A stretch of DNA of 51,104 bases from the NCBI GenBank assembly GCA_963603285.1, contig CAVCMG010000019.1, positions 1 to 51,104 of the forward strand, written 5' to 3'. This stretch comes from UBA11957 sp963603285 (GTDB lineage Bacteria; Bacillota; Clostridia; Lachnospirales; Lachnospiraceae). The notes beneath the pieces were generated by a model. It was not told where the DNA came from and searched no databases. It was given only the letters and a program-made list of their open reading frames with translations. Every line of letters begins with the position of its first letter. The stretch's first letter is position 1. Both the position numbers and the translations under genes were made by a program. Below, in pieces: positions 30,044 to 39,872 of this stretch.

Positions 30044-32194
30044 TCAGACAATTCTCCTGAATTTCTTTTCTATTTCCGCCTTGGTCATGCGGATGATCGT
30101 CGGACGGCCATGGGGACACTGGTAGGGATTGTCCAGTGTCAGAAGCTCCTTTAACAGCTCTCTGACCTCGGGAAGGCTCATCCGGTTATTTCCCTTTACG
30201 GCTGCCTTGCAGGCCATGGTCGCGATGCGGTGGCCGATCAGCTCTCTCGATTCCCGCTTGCCGATACCATCGGCGCAGTCGGCCAACAGCTCCTCAAACA
30301 GCGGGCGGGCTTCGATGCCATAGAGATTGTGCGGTACGCTCCGCACGGCGATGGCGTCAGGGCCAAAGCTTTCCAGCTCAAAGCCGTACTCGGCAAAGAC
30401 GTCCGTGTATTCCTTTAAAAGCTCCATCTCCTGCATGGACGGATGCAGGATCGTCGGCGGGGATACCATCTGTGAGGTCACCGCACGGTTTTCATGCTCC
30501 TTCATCAGCCGCTCGAACATAACCTTTTCATGGGCGGCATGCTGATCCATGATAAACAGCGCATTGTCCATCTCAAACAGCCAGTAGGTATCGAAAAGCT
30601 GTCCGATGATCGTGTACTGCTTTTCGTCCGCCAGCGGGAATGCGCCGTCTTCGGCAAACAGAGACAGCTGCTCGGGCTTTTCCTGCTGTATATCTTTCGC
30701 GTTTTGTTCTGTGATTTGGCCAGACTTTGGCTCTGCTGCCGGAATTTCTTTTTCCGGCTCAGAAGGAACCGGCACTGCGGTTTCCACAGATGTTTTATGT
30801 ATTTCCGGTCTGTCGGCGGACAGTCTGACCGGCCGTACAGAAGGTAAAGGTGCTGCTGTATTCTTCTCCGGAGTCCCCGGTGTTGCTTTAAAAGCTGACG
30901 ATACAGTGGCAGTCTCTGTCGTATGGCTGCCATACGGCGAAGCTTCCTCCCTTGTACCGCTAAATGGTAGTGATGCTGCTGTCTGCACCGGGCGGATGTC
31001 AGCTTCCAGGGATTTCGCAGCAGCTTCCGGCTTTCTGTCCGGCTGTACAGGCAGCGGTCTGGTTACCGGCCGTACAGTTGCCGTTGCCGGGCGCAGGCTC
31101 TGTTCCCTGCGTCTGGTCTCAAAGGGCTCCGGCAGGGCCTCTTTTTTCGGAACAGCCTGTGCGGTATGTGATTTTTTCTCGTTATCATCCCCGTTAAATA
31201 CAAGGACGGCATGATGCAGTGTGGAGAGCACCGCTTCCTTGGTCTGGAAATAGATCTTTTCCTGCGAGGAAAAACGGACCTCCCGCTTGGCCGGATGGAC
31301 ATTGATATCGACCTCCGTACCGGGCATTTCAAAGAAAAGGCAGGTAAAGGGATACTGATGCTGCATCATAAAGGTGCGATAGCCCTCTTCGATTCCCTTG
31401 GTGATGATCTTGTCCTTGATATAACGTCCGTTCACGTAATAGTTCTCGAAGTTGCGGTTGCCGCGGGAAATGATCGGTTTTCCGATAAAGCCCTGAATGG
31501 ACAGTGTATCGTCCCTGTAGGATACCGGCAGAAGCTCCGCAGCGATATCCCGGCCATAGATCTGGTAGATGATTTCCTTTAATTCGCCCCGGCCGGTCGT
31601 CTGGAACCGCACCTGCCCGTTGACGATATATTTGAAGGAAACGGATGGATGGGAAAGCGCCAGCTGCTCCATGTACGAGGTAATATAGTTGGCCTCTGTG
31701 GTGGCTGTCTTTAAAAACTTTGCCCGGGCCGGTACGTTAAAGAACAGATTGCGTACCAGAATGGTCGTCCCTTCCGGTGCACCGATCTCTTCCAGTGTTT
31801 TTTCCGTACCGCCCTCGATCACGTAGCGGCTGCCGGTCAGGCTTTCTTTGGTCTTGGAAATCAACTCGACCTGCGCCACCGCGGAAATACTCGAAAGCGC
31901 CTCGCCGCGAAAGCCCAGGGAATGGATCGATAAAAGATCCTGCACCGAGGTGATCTTGCTGGTCGCATGCCTTAGAAAAGCTGTGGCAATCTGTTCCTTC
32001 GGGATACCGCAGCCGTTATCGGTGATGCGGATAAAGGCGATGCCACCCTGCTTGATCTCAACGGTAACAGCCGTGGAACCGGCGTCGATGGCGTTTTCCA
32101 CCAGCTCCTTGACAACGGATGCCGGGCGCTCTACGACCTCACCTGCGGCGATCTGATCGATTGTATGTTTATCCAGTACAGCTATCTGCGCCAT
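30044..32194 (-). CDS. mutL: DNA mismatch repair protein MutL
   Basis: This 716-residue protein has an N-terminal GHKL ATPase (E33-N-A-I-D37-A-G and DNGCGIP at 59-65) and a long Pro/Ala/Thr/Glu-rich linker (about 340-520). The C-terminal dimerisation domain carries the endonuclease motif DQHAAHEKV, so this MutL should nick DNA itself, as in bacteria without Dam/MutH. Other C-terminal metal-site elements include ACKAAVKGNN and HGRPTII. AGGAG precedes the ATG. It lies 18 nt after mutS. Confidence 0.96.
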   Translation of the reverse strand: MAQIAVLDKHTIDQIAAGEVVERPASVVKELVENAIDAGSTAVTVEIKQGGIAFIRITDNGCGIPKEQIATAFLRHATSKITSVQDLLSIHSLGFRGEALSSISAVAQVELISKTKESLTGSRYVIEGGTEKTLEEIGAPEGTTILVRNLFFNVPARAKFLKTATTEANYITSYMEQLALSHPSVSFKYIVNGQVRFQTTGRGELKEIIYQIYGRDIAAELLPVSYRDDTLSIQGFIGKPIISRGNRNFENYYVNGRYIKDKIITKGIEEGYRTFMMQHQYPFTCLFFEMPGTEVDINVHPAKREVRFSSQEKIYFQTKEAVLSTLHHAVLVFNGDDNEKKSHTAQAVPKKEALPEPFETRRREQSLRPATATVRPVTRPLPVQPDRKPEAAAKSLEADIRPVQTAASLPFSGTREEASPYGSHTTETATVSSAFKATPGTPEKNTAAPLPSVRPVRLSADRPEIHKTSVETAVPVPSEPEKEIPAAEPKSGQITEQNAKDIQQEKPEQLSLFAEDGAFPLADEKQYTIIGQLFDTYWLFEMDNALFIMDQHAAHEKVMFERLMKEHENRAVTSQMVSPPTILHPSMQEMELLKEYTDVFAEYGFELESFGPDAIAVRSVPHNLYGIEARPLFEELLADCADGIGKRESRELIGHRIATMACKAAVKGNNRMSLPEVRELLKELLTLDNPYQCPHGRPTIIRMTKAEIEKKFRRIV

Positions 32195-32212
32195 AGCGTT
32201 CTCCTGCCTTTC

Positions 32213-34852
32213 CTACCAGCGGTTTTTTAACTTGTTCTGTAAGCGGTAAATTGTATTTAATGCATCGATGGGCGTCAGATTGCCGACATCGATTTCCTTG
32301 AGCTCCTTCAGGATATCGTCGTCCTTTACCGTGTCAAATAAGGACATCTGTTCCAGATCGACTTCATCGTAATGCACCGGCTTTTTGCGGCTTTTCGGCG
32401 CCGCTGCCATATCCCGCACGCGCTCGGTGATATCGGCGTCGAGAAGCTGATCCACCAGCTCCTTGGCACGCTCGATGACAGAATCCGGCACACCGGCCAG
32501 CTTGGCCACCTGGATACCGTAGCTTTTGTCTGCGCCGCCCCGGACGATCTTTCGTAAAAATACGATATCATCGCCCCGTTCCTTGACGGCGATACAGTAA
32601 TTGCTGACGCCGGGGATCTTGCCCTCCAGCTCGGTCAGCTCATGGTAATGGGTGGCAAAGAGCGTCTTGGCCCCCAGAAGCTTTGTATTTGCAATATGCT
32701 CGATAACGGCCCATGCAATACTTAATCCGTCAAAGGTACTCGTACCGCGGCCAATCTCGTCAAGGATCAGAAGACTCTTTGACGTAGCGTTTCGTAAGAT
32801 ATTGGCAACCTCGGTCATTTCCACCATAAAGGTACTCTGTCCGCTGGCCAGATCGTCGGATGCACCCACACGGGTAAAGATCCGGTCTACGATGCCGATC
32901 TTTGCCTTGGCTGCCGGAACAAAGGAACCGATCTGGGCCATTAGGACGATCAGTGCGACCTGCCGCATATAGGTGGATTTACCGGCCATGTTCGGTCCGG
33001 TGATGACGGCGATCCGGTTGTTGCCGTTGTCGAGACGGACGTCGTTGGCAATAAACATATCGTTGGAGATCATCTGCTCCACGACCGGATGACGGCCACT
33101 CTGGATATCGATGATGCCGCGGTTGTTGACGCTCGGACGGACATAATTATTCCGGGAGGCCACCAGAGAAAGCGACGCAAAAACGTCCAGTCTTGCCACA
33201 GCGCGGGCCGTTGTCTGGATGCGCTCTACCTGGGCGGCCACCGTATCACGGATCTGGGCAAACAGCACGTATTCCAGAGAATACAGTTTGTCCTCCGCAC
33301 CGAGGATCATATCCTCGAGCTCCTTGAGCTTCGGTGTGATATAACGCTCGGCATTGGTCAGGGTCTGCTTGCGGGTATAGTAGTCCGGCACCATCTCCTT
33401 GAAGGAATTGGTGACCTCGAGATAATAGCCGAATACTTTATTATATTTGACCTTGAGGTTGCGGATGCCGGTTTTATCGCGCTCCGTTGCCTCCAGATCG
33501 GCCAGCCAGGTCTTGCCCTCGGTCTTGGCATGGCGGTAATTATCGACGTCTGTGTTGTAGCCGTCGCGGATGATGCCGCCCTCCTTCATCGCCAGCGGCG
33601 GATCGTCGACGATCGCAGCCTCAATCAGGGAACACAGATCCTCCAGCGGATCCATCTCATCCAGGATCTGTGTCAGTGCCTGACACGAAAAATCCTTCAG
33701 GATCCGGCGGATATGCGGCAGCATTTCCAGCGAGGAACGGAAAGCCAGAAGATCTCTCGGATTGGCTGAATGGTAGCTGATCCGGGAGATCAGACGCTCC
33801 AGATCGTAGACAGGCTGCAGATACTCGCGGATCTCATCGCGGGCCATCGGATTGTTGTTTAATTCTTCGATGGCGTCCTGGCGGATCTCGATCTCTTCAA
33901 CGTCCACAAGCGGCTGCTCCACAAAGCTTCGCATCATGCGGGCGCCCATGGCGGTTTTGGTCTTGTCCAGTACCCATAAAAGGGAGCCTCTCTTCTGCTT
34001 TTCCCGCAGGGTTTCCACCAGTTCAAGATTCCGGCGGCTGGAGCTGTCGATCAGCATATAATGGTCGGTCACATATGGCGTGATTGTGCTCATATGCTCC
34101 AGATTGCTTTTCTGGGTCTCGCGCAGGTAGGTAAACAAAGCGCCTGCGGCAATGATCGATGTTTCATAATCGCCAAGACCAAGCCCCTCGATACTCATCA
34201 GATGAAAATGCTCCATCAGCGTCTTGTGGCAGAGATCATCGTCAAAATACCAGGAATCCAGCGGATATACGGCGATCTGCAGCCGGTGCTTTAAATCCTC
34301 CACATCCAGTCCGCAGACCATCAGTGCCTGATTGCAGATGATCTCGGACGGCGAATATTTGTTGATCTCATCCACCAGCTTGCGGATCTTGTCCACCTCG
34401 GTGACATAGCATTCACCGGTGCTGACGTCGGCGATACAGATACCGAAATGGTTCTCCATATAGACGATGCTCATCAGATAATTGTTCTTTGCATCGTCGA
34501 TGCCGGTGGCGTTTAAATTCGTACCCGGGGTAACGACCCGGACAACCTCCCGCTTGACCATACCCTTGGCGGTCTTCGGATCCTCGACCTGCTCACAGAT
34601 CGCTACTTTGTAGCCCTTGGCGATCAGACGGTTGATGTAGGTGTCGGCGGCATGAAAAGGAACGCCGCACATGGGAGCCCGCTCCTCCAGACCGCAGTCC
34701 TTGCCGGTCAGTGTCAGCTCCAGTTCTTTGGTTACAGTTAACGCATCATCGAAAAACATCTCGTAAAAGTCACCGAGACGGTAAAACAGGATACAGTCCT
34801 TGTACTCCTCTTTTGTTTTCATATAATGCTGCATCATTGGTGAAAGTGCCAA
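32213..34852 (-). CDS. mutS: DNA mismatch repair protein MutS
   Basis: This 879-residue mismatch sensor has the F-x-E wedge at F29-Y-E31 (GDFYEMF), a clamp/lever region, and an ABC-type ATPase with Walker A GPNMAGKST, Walker B ILDEIGRGTSTFDG and ATHYHELTELE. The C-terminal tail carries a short motif (EQMSLFD) like the clamp-binding QxxLF peptide. The start seems to be TTG, with AGGTAG about 8 nt upstream; ATG 15 nt further in is the alternative. Typical MutS starts (LTPMMQQY) favour the TTG. Confidence 0.96.
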   Translation of the reverse strand: MALSPMMQHYMKTKEEYKDCILFYRLGDFYEMFFDDALTVTKELELTLTGKDCGLEERAPMCGVPFHAADTYINRLIAKGYKVAICEQVEDPKTAKGMVKREVVRVVTPGTNLNATGIDDAKNNYLMSIVYMENHFGICIADVSTGECYVTEVDKIRKLVDEINKYSPSEIICNQALMVCGLDVEDLKHRLQIAVYPLDSWYFDDDLCHKTLMEHFHLMSIEGLGLGDYETSIIAAGALFTYLRETQKSNLEHMSTITPYVTDHYMLIDSSSRRNLELVETLREKQKRGSLLWVLDKTKTAMGARMMRSFVEQPLVDVEEIEIRQDAIEELNNNPMARDEIREYLQPVYDLERLISRISYHSANPRDLLAFRSSLEMLPHIRRILKDFSCQALTQILDEMDPLEDLCSLIEAAIVDDPPLAMKEGGIIRDGYNTDVDNYRHAKTEGKTWLADLEATERDKTGIRNLKVKYNKVFGYYLEVTNSFKEMVPDYYTRKQTLTNAERYITPKLKELEDMILGAEDKLYSLEYVLFAQIRDTVAAQVERIQTTARAVARLDVFASLSLVASRNNYVRPSVNNRGIIDIQSGRHPVVEQMISNDMFIANDVRLDNGNNRIAVITGPNMAGKSTYMRQVALIVLMAQIGSFVPAAKAKIGIVDRIFTRVGASDDLASGQSTFMVEMTEVANILRNATSKSLLILDEIGRGTSTFDGLSIAWAVIEHIANTKLLGAKTLFATHYHELTELEGKIPGVSNYCIAVKERGDDIVFLRKIVRGGADKSYGIQVAKLAGVPDSVIERAKELVDQLLDADITERVRDMAAAPKSRKKPVHYDEVDLEQMSLFDTVKDDDILKELKEIDVGNLTPIDALNTIYRLQNKLKNRW

Positions 34853-34865
34853 AATATCTACCTGC

Positions 34866-36305
34866 CTATTCTTCTACACGGCTGCCCATGTAGTAAAATC
34901 CTTTGCATGTGTCCAGATGTACCGGAAGGATCTGTCCGATATCTGCCGGTGTGCCTGGAAAATGTACGAGTAAATTGTTGCCGAGACGTCCGGTGACCAG
35001 ATGCTCATCCTGCTCGTTGACGCCCTCGACGAGGACATCCATCATACGGCCCTCAAACCGGGAACATTCCTCACGGGAGATCTCCTGTACCAGGGTAAGC
35101 AGACGGTCAAACCGCTCCTTGACAACGGATTCTTCGACCTGATCTTCCATAGCGGCTGCCGGTGTGCCGGTACGCTTGGAATAAATAAAGGTAAAAGCAC
35201 TGTCGTAGCGGACGCGGCGTACGACATCCAGTGTTTCTTCAAAATCCTCCTCTGTCTCACCCGGGAAGCCGACAATGATATCGGTGGTCAGGGAGATATC
35301 CGGGATAGCCTGACGGATTTTTTCTGTCAGCGCCAGATACTGTTCCTTCGTATACCGGCGGTTCATCACCTTTAAGACACGGCTGCTGCCGGACTGCAAA
35401 GGCAGATGGATATGGCGACAGATCTTCGGATATTTTGCCATCACAGCGATCAGCTCGTCGGAGAGATCCTTCGGATGGGAGGTCATAAAGCGGATGCGTT
35501 TAAGACCTTCGATCCGGGCCACCTGTTCGAGAAGCTCGGCAAAGCTGACCGGCGTTTCCAGATTTTTGCCGTAGGAATTGACATTCTGGCCCAGCAGCAT
35601 GACCTCGACCACGCCATCGGCTACCAGATGTTTGATCTCTTTAATGATGTCCTCCGGCTGGCGGCTCTTTTCCCGGCCACGGACATACGGTACGATACAG
35701 TAGCTGCAGAAATTGTTGCAGCCAAACATGATATTGACACCGGATTTGAAGCTGTATTTGCGGTCTACGGGCAGCTCCTCCACGATCTCCTTGGTATCCT
35801 TCCAGGTATCCACGATCATCTGGTCGGCGCAGAGCATGCCGTATAACAGCTCGGCGAACTTGTACAGATTGTGGGTACCAAAGATCAGATTGACAAAGCG
35901 GTAGCTCTTTTTGATCTTGGCTACGACCTCTTCCTCCTGCATCATGCAGCCGCACAGGGCGATCTTTAATTCCGAATTTTTCTTGCGGAGGCTGTGCAGG
36001 TAACCGAGGCGGCCATAGACACGTAAATTGGCGTTTTCGCGGACGGTGCAGGTATTGTAGATCACAAAGTCTGCCTTTTCCTCTTCCTCTGTCTTGTGAT
36101 ATCCGGCCTGCTCCAGAATACCCTCGAGCTTTTCGGAGTCTCTGGCGTTCATCTGACAGCCAAAGGTCACGACGCAGAAATATAAAGGGCGGCCAAGCTC
36201 CTTTTCCTTCTCTTCAATCAGCTGTCTGGCCATACGCATAAAGGCGTACTGGCGCAGGGTCTCATTTTCGGCTTCTGCCGGTGTAACGGGTGTTGTATTT
36301 TCCAT
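34866..36305 (-). CDS. miaB: tRNA-2-methylthio-N6-dimethylallyladenosine synthase
   Basis: This 479-residue radical-SAM methylthiotransferase has an N-terminal UPF0004 domain with three cluster cysteines (including FGCQMNARDSE), the radical-SAM C-x3-C-x2-C in FCSYCIVPYVRG, and a C-terminal TRAM domain. It converts i6A37 to ms2i6A37 in tRNA after MiaA acts. AGGAAA lies 7 nt before the ATG. It is followed by mutS after 13 nt. Confidence 0.96.
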   Translation of the reverse strand: MENTTPVTPAEAENETLRQYAFMRMARQLIEEKEKELGRPLYFCVVTFGCQMNARDSEKLEGILEQAGYHKTEEEEKADFVIYNTCTVRENANLRVYGRLGYLHSLRKKNSELKIALCGCMMQEEEVVAKIKKSYRFVNLIFGTHNLYKFAELLYGMLCADQMIVDTWKDTKEIVEELPVDRKYSFKSGVNIMFGCNNFCSYCIVPYVRGREKSRQPEDIIKEIKHLVADGVVEVMLLGQNVNSYGKNLETPVSFAELLEQVARIEGLKRIRFMTSHPKDLSDELIAVMAKYPKICRHIHLPLQSGSSRVLKVMNRRYTKEQYLALTEKIRQAIPDISLTTDIIVGFPGETEEDFEETLDVVRRVRYDSAFTFIYSKRTGTPAAAMEDQVEESVVKERFDRLLTLVQEISREECSRFEGRMMDVLVEGVNEQDEHLVTGRLGNNLLVHFPGTPADIGQILPVHLDTCKGFYYMGSRVEE

Positions 36306-36309
36306 AATC

Positions 36310-36867
36310 TTATTTCCTGTCTGTATATTCTGTGGTTTCTGTCAGGACCATCTGCGGACAGATATCGGTCACTTCAAAGGGCACGGCATCGTAAATCTGA
36401 AAATCAAAGGCCAGTGCGATGGTGGTATGCTCCGACCATGTGGCCAGATAGCGGTCATAAAAGCCCTGACCGTAGCCGATCCGGTGGCATTTGGTATCAA
36501 AAGCCACGCCCGGTACCAGCATCAGCGCCTTTGGCCAGGTAACGATCTCTCCACAGGCCGGCTCCAGGATACCGAAATAGCCCGGCTCCAGCTGGTCAAG
36601 GGTTTCCAGCCAGTAAAAGTCCATCTCTTTGCCGCGGACCTTCGGAGCGGCGACCCTTTTGCCGTCAGCCATGCACCGGCGAATCAGATCCATCGTCTCG
36701 ACCTCATGTTTGGCGTCGACATAGACAAAGATTTCGTCGCTGTTTTTGTAGGCATCCATGGCGGTCAGACGCTCTAAGATCTGCATACTGCGCTCATGTA
36801 CCTCACTGTCTGTGATGGCCTTTCTTTTCGCAAAAACTTCTTTTCTAATGCGTGTTTTTTCTTCCAT
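36310..36867 (-). CDS. 5-formyltetrahydrofolate cyclo-ligase
   Basis: This 185-residue enzyme of one-carbon metabolism converts 5-formyl-THF to 5,10-methenyl-THF with ATP. The N-terminal Arg/Lys-rich start (EEKTRIRKEVFAKRKAI) and the C-terminal LVPGVAFDTKCHRIGYGQGFYDRYL are family hallmarks. ATG 36867 follows GGGGG at 6 nt; the 39-nt longer frame overlaps the DUF896 gene further and was not chosen. The first 23 nt overlap the end of the DUF896 gene. Confidence 0.93.
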   Translation of the reverse strand: MEEKTRIRKEVFAKRKAITDSEVHERSMQILERLTAMDAYKNSDEIFVYVDAKHEVETMDLIRRCMADGKRVAAPKVRGKEMDFYWLETLDQLEPGYFGILEPACGEIVTWPKALMLVPGVAFDTKCHRIGYGQGFYDRYLATWSEHTTIALAFDFQIYDAVPFEVTDICPQMVLTETTEYTDRK

Positions 36868-37069
36868 ACTTTTCCCCCAGATTGACGACGGAGCCGTCCT
36901 TTTCAATCATATCAATGTTGTTCATCTGTGTGCGGACATTGTGCTTGATCGCTTCAATGTATTCCCGACGTAAAAGTGCCTGTTCTTCCTTCTCGGCCGG
37001 TGTAAGCCCTTCGGCGGTTTTTGATTTTTTCGCAAGGGCGTTGATTCTCTCGATTTTCTTCTGGTCCAT
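36845..37069 (-). CDS. DUF896 family small protein (YnzC-like)
   Basis: This 74-residue protein is mostly helical and rich in Lys and Glu, with KKIERINALAKKSKTAEGLT near the start and LRREYIEAIKHNVRTQM in the middle, as in Bacillus YnzC. Some relatives are under LexA control, but no LexA box is seen here. AGGAGG is 4 nt before ATG 37069. It is first in the miaB-mutS-mutL operon. The function is unknown. Confidence 0.9.
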   Translation of the reverse strand: MDQKKIERINALAKKSKTAEGLTPAEKEEQALLRREYIEAIKHNVRTQMNNIDMIEKDGSVVNLGEKYGRKNTH

Positions 37070-37171
37070 AGTTCCTCCTGTATGGTGTACGTCTGGCTCT
37101 GCCTGTGTCTGACGCTTCAGCTGAAAGAGATACAGAGCGACGAAAAATAAGCATAACCTGTCAAATATCAC

Positions 37172-37200
37172 ATTTTACTATATTTTCATCGGTTTGTCTA
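37172..37200 (-). promoter_or_regulatory. Promoter of DUF896-miaB-mutSL operon
   Basis: On the minus strand TAGACA (37195-37200), a 17-bp spacer and TAAAAT (37172-37177) lie about 100 nt before the first gene. They sit just downstream of the terminator of the preceding operon, so this marks an operon boundary. Confidence 0.65.
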
Positions 37201-37213
37201 CCGGAGGAAAAAG

Positions 37214-37250
37214 CAAAAACTGCCACCGGAAAATTCTCTCCGGCAGCAGT
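37214..37250 (-). terminator. Terminator of yqfC-to-DUF3048 operon
   Basis: A 12-bp RNA stem (37239-37250 with 37219-37230, two G-U pairs) is followed on the minus strand by T5. It begins 10 nt after the DUF3048 stop. Confidence 0.85.
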
Positions 37251-37259
37251 CTGGGCTGT

Positions 37260-38378
37260 TTATTCGGTGATCTCTACGCGGTCGGCATTCGGATTTAGAA
37301 TGATACCTACGTAGGTCTTTCCTGTATTTAATTTGACTTCGGAACCGTCAGCCATGTAGTAATGGGTGATGCCTGTCGTCGAATCTCTGTTCCAGGTCAT
37401 CTCCGTGCAGACACCATTGGAAATATACTGTGCCTTTCCGCCGGAATTGATGTCGATATTTAAGGATTTGTCATCGTCGAACATCTCATAATTGCAATAC
37501 TGCAGGATCAGGTTCTTGAAGGCCAGCTGGTTGCCGGTCTGATCGTCGATTTGCTTGGCATCAAACTGGAAACGGTAATACAGCTGGTCGTCGCTGTTGT
37601 AGGTAAAGTACGGATCGTTATGGAAATAGCCGGTGCGCACGGTATTGGCCGGAGTACCCTCATAGGATGCTGTCTCACCGCTGTTTACAAACTGGAAATA
37701 GCCATGATATTTGGCGTCATAATTCGTATCAAAGCCCTGCTTTTCGATACCGGCCTTGATGCCGTCTGCGCTGGCGTAGCAGTTGTGCGGCGCTTTTCTG
37801 TCCTCGGTACGGTAATATACACCGGCACCTGTGCTGGTTACGCCGTCCATGCTGTCCGTTGTCGGGGAATCGAGAAGATCTACCGCATATTTGGAATGGC
37901 CGACGCTGCAGTAGATCGCATCCCAGCCCAGGGCAAAGCGGACGAAATAGATACGGGCGCTTCGTACGGAGCCGATCTTTGTCAGACCATCGTAGTTTTC
38001 AAAAATACCCATCAGACGGGTGATACCGCCCTCTACCGGCGCTTCATAAAGAACGTCGGCGTTTTCGATACCGGACTGCGGGCAGGCGGCCTGGATGTTG
38101 TTAAACATCAGGGCGATCGGACGCTGACGGCTGATCGCTTCATCCACGTATTCGCCGGTCAGGTAGCTCTTGGCCATGCCCTCCGGGGCGTTCGGATCGA
38201 TTTCTTCTGCCGCGATCACCGAAGGCTCGGCCAGTCCGGAAGCCTCACTGACCACCGAGGAAGAAACCTCCGCCGGGGTGGTGACAGAGGAAACCTCGGA
38301 AGAAGCCGTACCCTTGCCGCATCCGGTCAGTGCCAGTGCCAGTGTAAGTCCCATTGCTGCGATCTGTTTAGTTTTCAT
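37260..38378 (-). CDS. DUF3048 (YerB-like) lipoprotein
   Basis: This 372-residue exported protein has a lipobox LALTGC after a short signal peptide. A Ser/Val/Thr-rich linker follows, then DUF3048 regions with RPIALMFNN, AVEGGITRLMGIF-like and RSARIYFVRFALGWDAIYCSVG stretches. LspA, encoded in this window, would mature it. The function is unknown. ATG 38378 has GAGGTG 6 nt upstream. It overlaps ybeY by 11 nt and ends the operon. Confidence 0.9.
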   Translation of the reverse strand: MKTKQIAAMGLTLALALTGCGKGTASSEVSSVTTPAEVSSSVVSEASGLAEPSVIAAEEIDPNAPEGMAKSYLTGEYVDEAISRQRPIALMFNNIQAACPQSGIENADVLYEAPVEGGITRLMGIFENYDGLTKIGSVRSARIYFVRFALGWDAIYCSVGHSKYAVDLLDSPTTDSMDGVTSTGAGVYYRTEDRKAPHNCYASADGIKAGIEKQGFDTNYDAKYHGYFQFVNSGETASYEGTPANTVRTGYFHNDPYFTYNSDDQLYYRFQFDAKQIDDQTGNQLAFKNLILQYCNYEMFDDDKSLNIDINSGGKAQYISNGVCTEMTWNRDSTTGITHYYMADGSEVKLNTGKTYVGIILNPNADRVEITE

Positions 38379-38880
38379 TTGCATCACCTCTCGTTATCTT
38401 CAGTTCATTCAGAACCTGATTTTGCTTTCCTTCCATTACGGCTGCTTCTTCGGGGGTCATATGGTCATAGCCCAGAAGATGCAGCATACTGTGGGCGATT
38501 AAAAAGGCGTATTCTCTCTTAACGCCGTGACCGTATTCCTCTGCCTGTTCCAACATCCGGGGAATACAGATCAGGATATCGCCAAGCAGAAGCTCTCCGG
38601 TTTCCGGATGAAAGGCATCGTCTGCTTCCTCCAGAAAATCATAGCTTGCCGGTGCCGGAAACGGCTGCATCGGGAATGACAGCACATCCGTCACCCGGTC
38701 GATCTGCCGGAAATCGCGGTTGGCCTCCTGAATCTCAGCTTCGCCGCTCAAAACAAGGCTGACCTCACATTCGTACGGACATGCTTCCTGATCCAGTACG
38801 GCATCGATCACCTGCCGGGCCAGCGCCTCCTCATCAAAAGGAAACGTATAGTCGTATTCTTTTTCAAATTCTAACGTCAT
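38368..38880 (-). CDS. ybeY: Endoribonuclease YbeY / rRNA maturation factor
   Basis: This 170-residue metalloprotein has the zinc site H130-x3-H134-x5-H140 (HSMLHLLGYDH), diagnostic of YbeY, which takes part in 16S rRNA 3' end processing and ribosome quality control. ATG 38880 overlaps the phoH stop by 4 nt (ATGA), with AAAGGG upstream. The usual phoH-ybeY pairing is kept. Confidence 0.95.
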   Translation of the reverse strand: MTLEFEKEYDYTFPFDEEALARQVIDAVLDQEACPYECEVSLVLSGEAEIQEANRDFRQIDRVTDVLSFPMQPFPAPASYDFLEEADDAFHPETGELLLGDILICIPRMLEQAEEYGHGVKREYAFLIAHSMLHLLGYDHMTPEEAAVMEGKQNQVLNELKITRGDANEN

Positions 38881-39872
38881 CTTCTGCCCTTTCTGCCATC
38901 CGTTCTCTTTCTGGCTTTCTCTGCTTTCTTTTCGTAGGCGTCGTAGGCCTGTACGATCTTCTGTACCAGCGGGTGACGGACAACATCGGCGCCGGTCAGC
39001 TCGCAAAACGAAATATCCTCGATGCCCTGCAGTACCTCTTTTGCCACCTCCAGACCGGATTTCTGGTCGGCGGGCAGATCCTTCTGGGTGGAATCGCCGG
39101 TGACGATCACCTTGGAATCAAAGCCGATACGGGTCAGAAACATCTTCATCTGGGCCGGTGTCGTATTCTGGGCCTCGTCCAGGATAATAAAGGCGTTGTC
39201 CAGCGTACGGCCTCGCATGTAGGCTAAAGGTGCGACCTCGATCAGACCCTTTTCCATATTGCGCTGGAAATTCTCCGGGCCCATGATCTGGTACAGGGCG
39301 TCGTAGAGCGGCCGGAGGTACGGGTCGATCTTGCTCTGCAGGTCACCGGGGAGGAAGCCGAGCTTCTCTCCGGCCTCGATCGCCGGGCGGGTCAGGATGA
39401 TCCGGCTCACCTCGTCGTTTCTGAAGGCGGTGATCGCCATGGCCATCGCCAGATATGTCTTACCCGTACCTGCCGGGCCGATACCGAAAACGATCTTGTT
39501 GTTCTGGATCGCTTCGACGTATTTCTTCTGGCCGAAGGTCTTTGGCTTGACCGGCTTGCCCTGGATCGTATGACAGATACAGGATTTGTCCATCTCCACG
39601 TATTTTTCTGCCTTTTCCGGCTCGGAAAGTGACAGCAGGTAATTGACATTCTGCTCATGGATCACATTTTTGCGGCGGGAAAGCTCCAACAGCTGGTTTA
39701 AGATCAGCACAGTTCTCTCCACATGGGCCTGCTGGCCGGTGATCCTTAACTCGCCGTCCCTCTCCACAGTCTCTACCTGCAGTGTCTTTTCTATTTTCTT
39801 GAGATAACTGTCAAATTCGCCAAATACATTTTTGGCATGCTCGGCAGGAATCTCCATCAGTTCTTCGTACAT
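38877..39872 (-). CDS. phoH: PhoH-like ATPase
   Basis: This 331-residue protein has Walker A GPAGTGKT (132-139) and Walker B FIILDEAQN, as in the PhoH/PhoL family of predicted RNA-related ATPases. The C-terminus is very basic (KKAEKARKRTDGRKGRR). ATG 39872 overlaps the yqfD stop by one base (TGATG), suggesting coupled translation; a TTG one codon upstream is possible. It stands in the conserved yqfC-yqfD-phoH-ybeY order. Confidence 0.95.
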   Translation of the reverse strand: MYEELMEIPAEHAKNVFGEFDSYLKKIEKTLQVETVERDGELRITGQQAHVERTVLILNQLLELSRRKNVIHEQNVNYLLSLSEPEKAEKYVEMDKSCICHTIQGKPVKPKTFGQKKYVEAIQNNKIVFGIGPAGTGKTYLAMAMAITAFRNDEVSRIILTRPAIEAGEKLGFLPGDLQSKIDPYLRPLYDALYQIMGPENFQRNMEKGLIEVAPLAYMRGRTLDNAFIILDEAQNTTPAQMKMFLTRIGFDSKVIVTGDSTQKDLPADQKSGLEVAKEVLQGIEDISFCELTGADVVRHPLVQKIVQAYDAYEKKAEKARKRTDGRKGRR